From: Actinoallomurus liliacearum
GTDB taxonomy: Bacteria > Actinomycetota > Actinomycetes > Streptosporangiales > Streptosporangiaceae
Reading direction: 5' to 3'
Assembly (NCBI RefSeq): GCF_039542035.1
Contig: NZ_BAABHJ010000034.1
Location: 1-51,771 of the forward strand
Length of the DNA stretch: 51,771 nt
Positions within the stretch are counted from its first letter, which is position 1. The number at the start of each line of letters is the position of its first letter. Below, piece by piece: positions 51,641-51,771 of the stretch. The notes below the pieces were generated by a model. The model was not told the DNA's origin. It saw only the letters and a list, made by a program, of their open reading frames with translations, and did no database searches. The position numbers and the translations under genes were made by a program.

Positions 51641-51771
51641 TAAAAGCCAGTGCCTTTATGGTCCTCGCTGATCGTGGTCGACTTCGGTTGGTCATGGTTG
51701 GTTTGGATTTCTTTGGCAAGAATAACTCTTGCCGGGATTGTTTTTCTCTTCAAGGTTTGGCGACTGTCTTC

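Larger units (their letters stand above)
51084..51771 (+). other. Ribosomal RNA operon upstream region and leader
   Basis: No protein gene. The stretch carries several promoter-like pairs and the conserved actinobacterial rrn leader motif at 51617-51640, followed by an AT-richer leader to the window end. The 16S rRNA 5' end is not reached; it should lie shortly downstream on the plus strand. Confidence 0.8.

Overview
The window is high-GC DNA with the usual features of an actinomycete chromosome: GTG/TTG starts with GGAGG-type ribosome sites, Tat and lipobox signal peptides, F420-type oxidoreductase, XRE/DUF5753 and RsbW-like ATPase genes, and at the right edge the leader of a ribosomal RNA operon. 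A Streptosporangiales-like host (Thermomonosporaceae-like) is my best guess; the family is not proven by the sequence.

Left part (1-21 kb), ordinary accessory chromosome. An ECF sigma factor is coupled to a CU044_5270-type membrane protein. A TetR gene sits beside a decayed MFS transporter and near-identical operator copies. Then come an alpha/beta hydrolase divergent from an AraC regulator, a poly-gamma-glutamate-hydrolase-like lipoprotein, a cell-surface O-acyl modification operon (two SGNH proteins plus an AT3 acyltransferase), an 80-residue secreted protein, a D-2-hydroxyacid dehydrogenase, a secreted serine hydrolase, an LLM oxidoreductase, an MMPL exporter with its own two-component system (MMPL-kinase-regulator, 1-5 nt gaps), and four uncharacterised cytoplasmic proteins.

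Centre (21.2-35.3 kb), the most interesting part: a defence island with visibly lower GC. On the minus strand, five coupled genes run DrmE-like (split into two), NERD-nuclease/SF1 helicase, DrmA helicase and DrmB (DUF1998), followed by an AspBHI-type modification-dependent endonuclease. Divergently on the plus strand lie a cytosine-5 DNA methyltransferase fused at its N-terminus to an iron-sulfur endonuclease III-like (HhH-GPD) glycosylase domain, and a Vsr mismatch endonuclease. This is DISARM-like (class 2 logic: DrmA, DrmB, cytosine methylase) but departs from the described composition: no phospholipase-D DrmC is visible, DrmE-like functions are split, a NERD helicase is inserted, a 5mC-dependent nuclease is attached, and the methylase carries its own candidate mismatch-repair domain plus Vsr. 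Methylation would mark self; the nuclease could attack foreign modified DNA; the glycosylase and Vsr could repair T:G mismatches left by 5mC deamination. The functional links are inference.

Right part (36-51.8 kb) returns to ordinary content: XRE/DUF5753 regulator and RsbW-like ATPase, an orphan NrdJ C-terminal-like protein, ASCH, GNAT, alpha/beta hydrolase, IS21 (IstB) scrap, Nudix, a serine/threonine kinase missing its C-lobe, a second decayed MFS gene, a 65-residue conserved-looking small protein with a duplicated 3' end, MFS/TetR and XRE/SDR/tautomerase modules with clear palindromic operators, a LppP/LprE-like lipoprotein, and finally rRNA operon promoters and leader; the 16S gene itself begins beyond the window.
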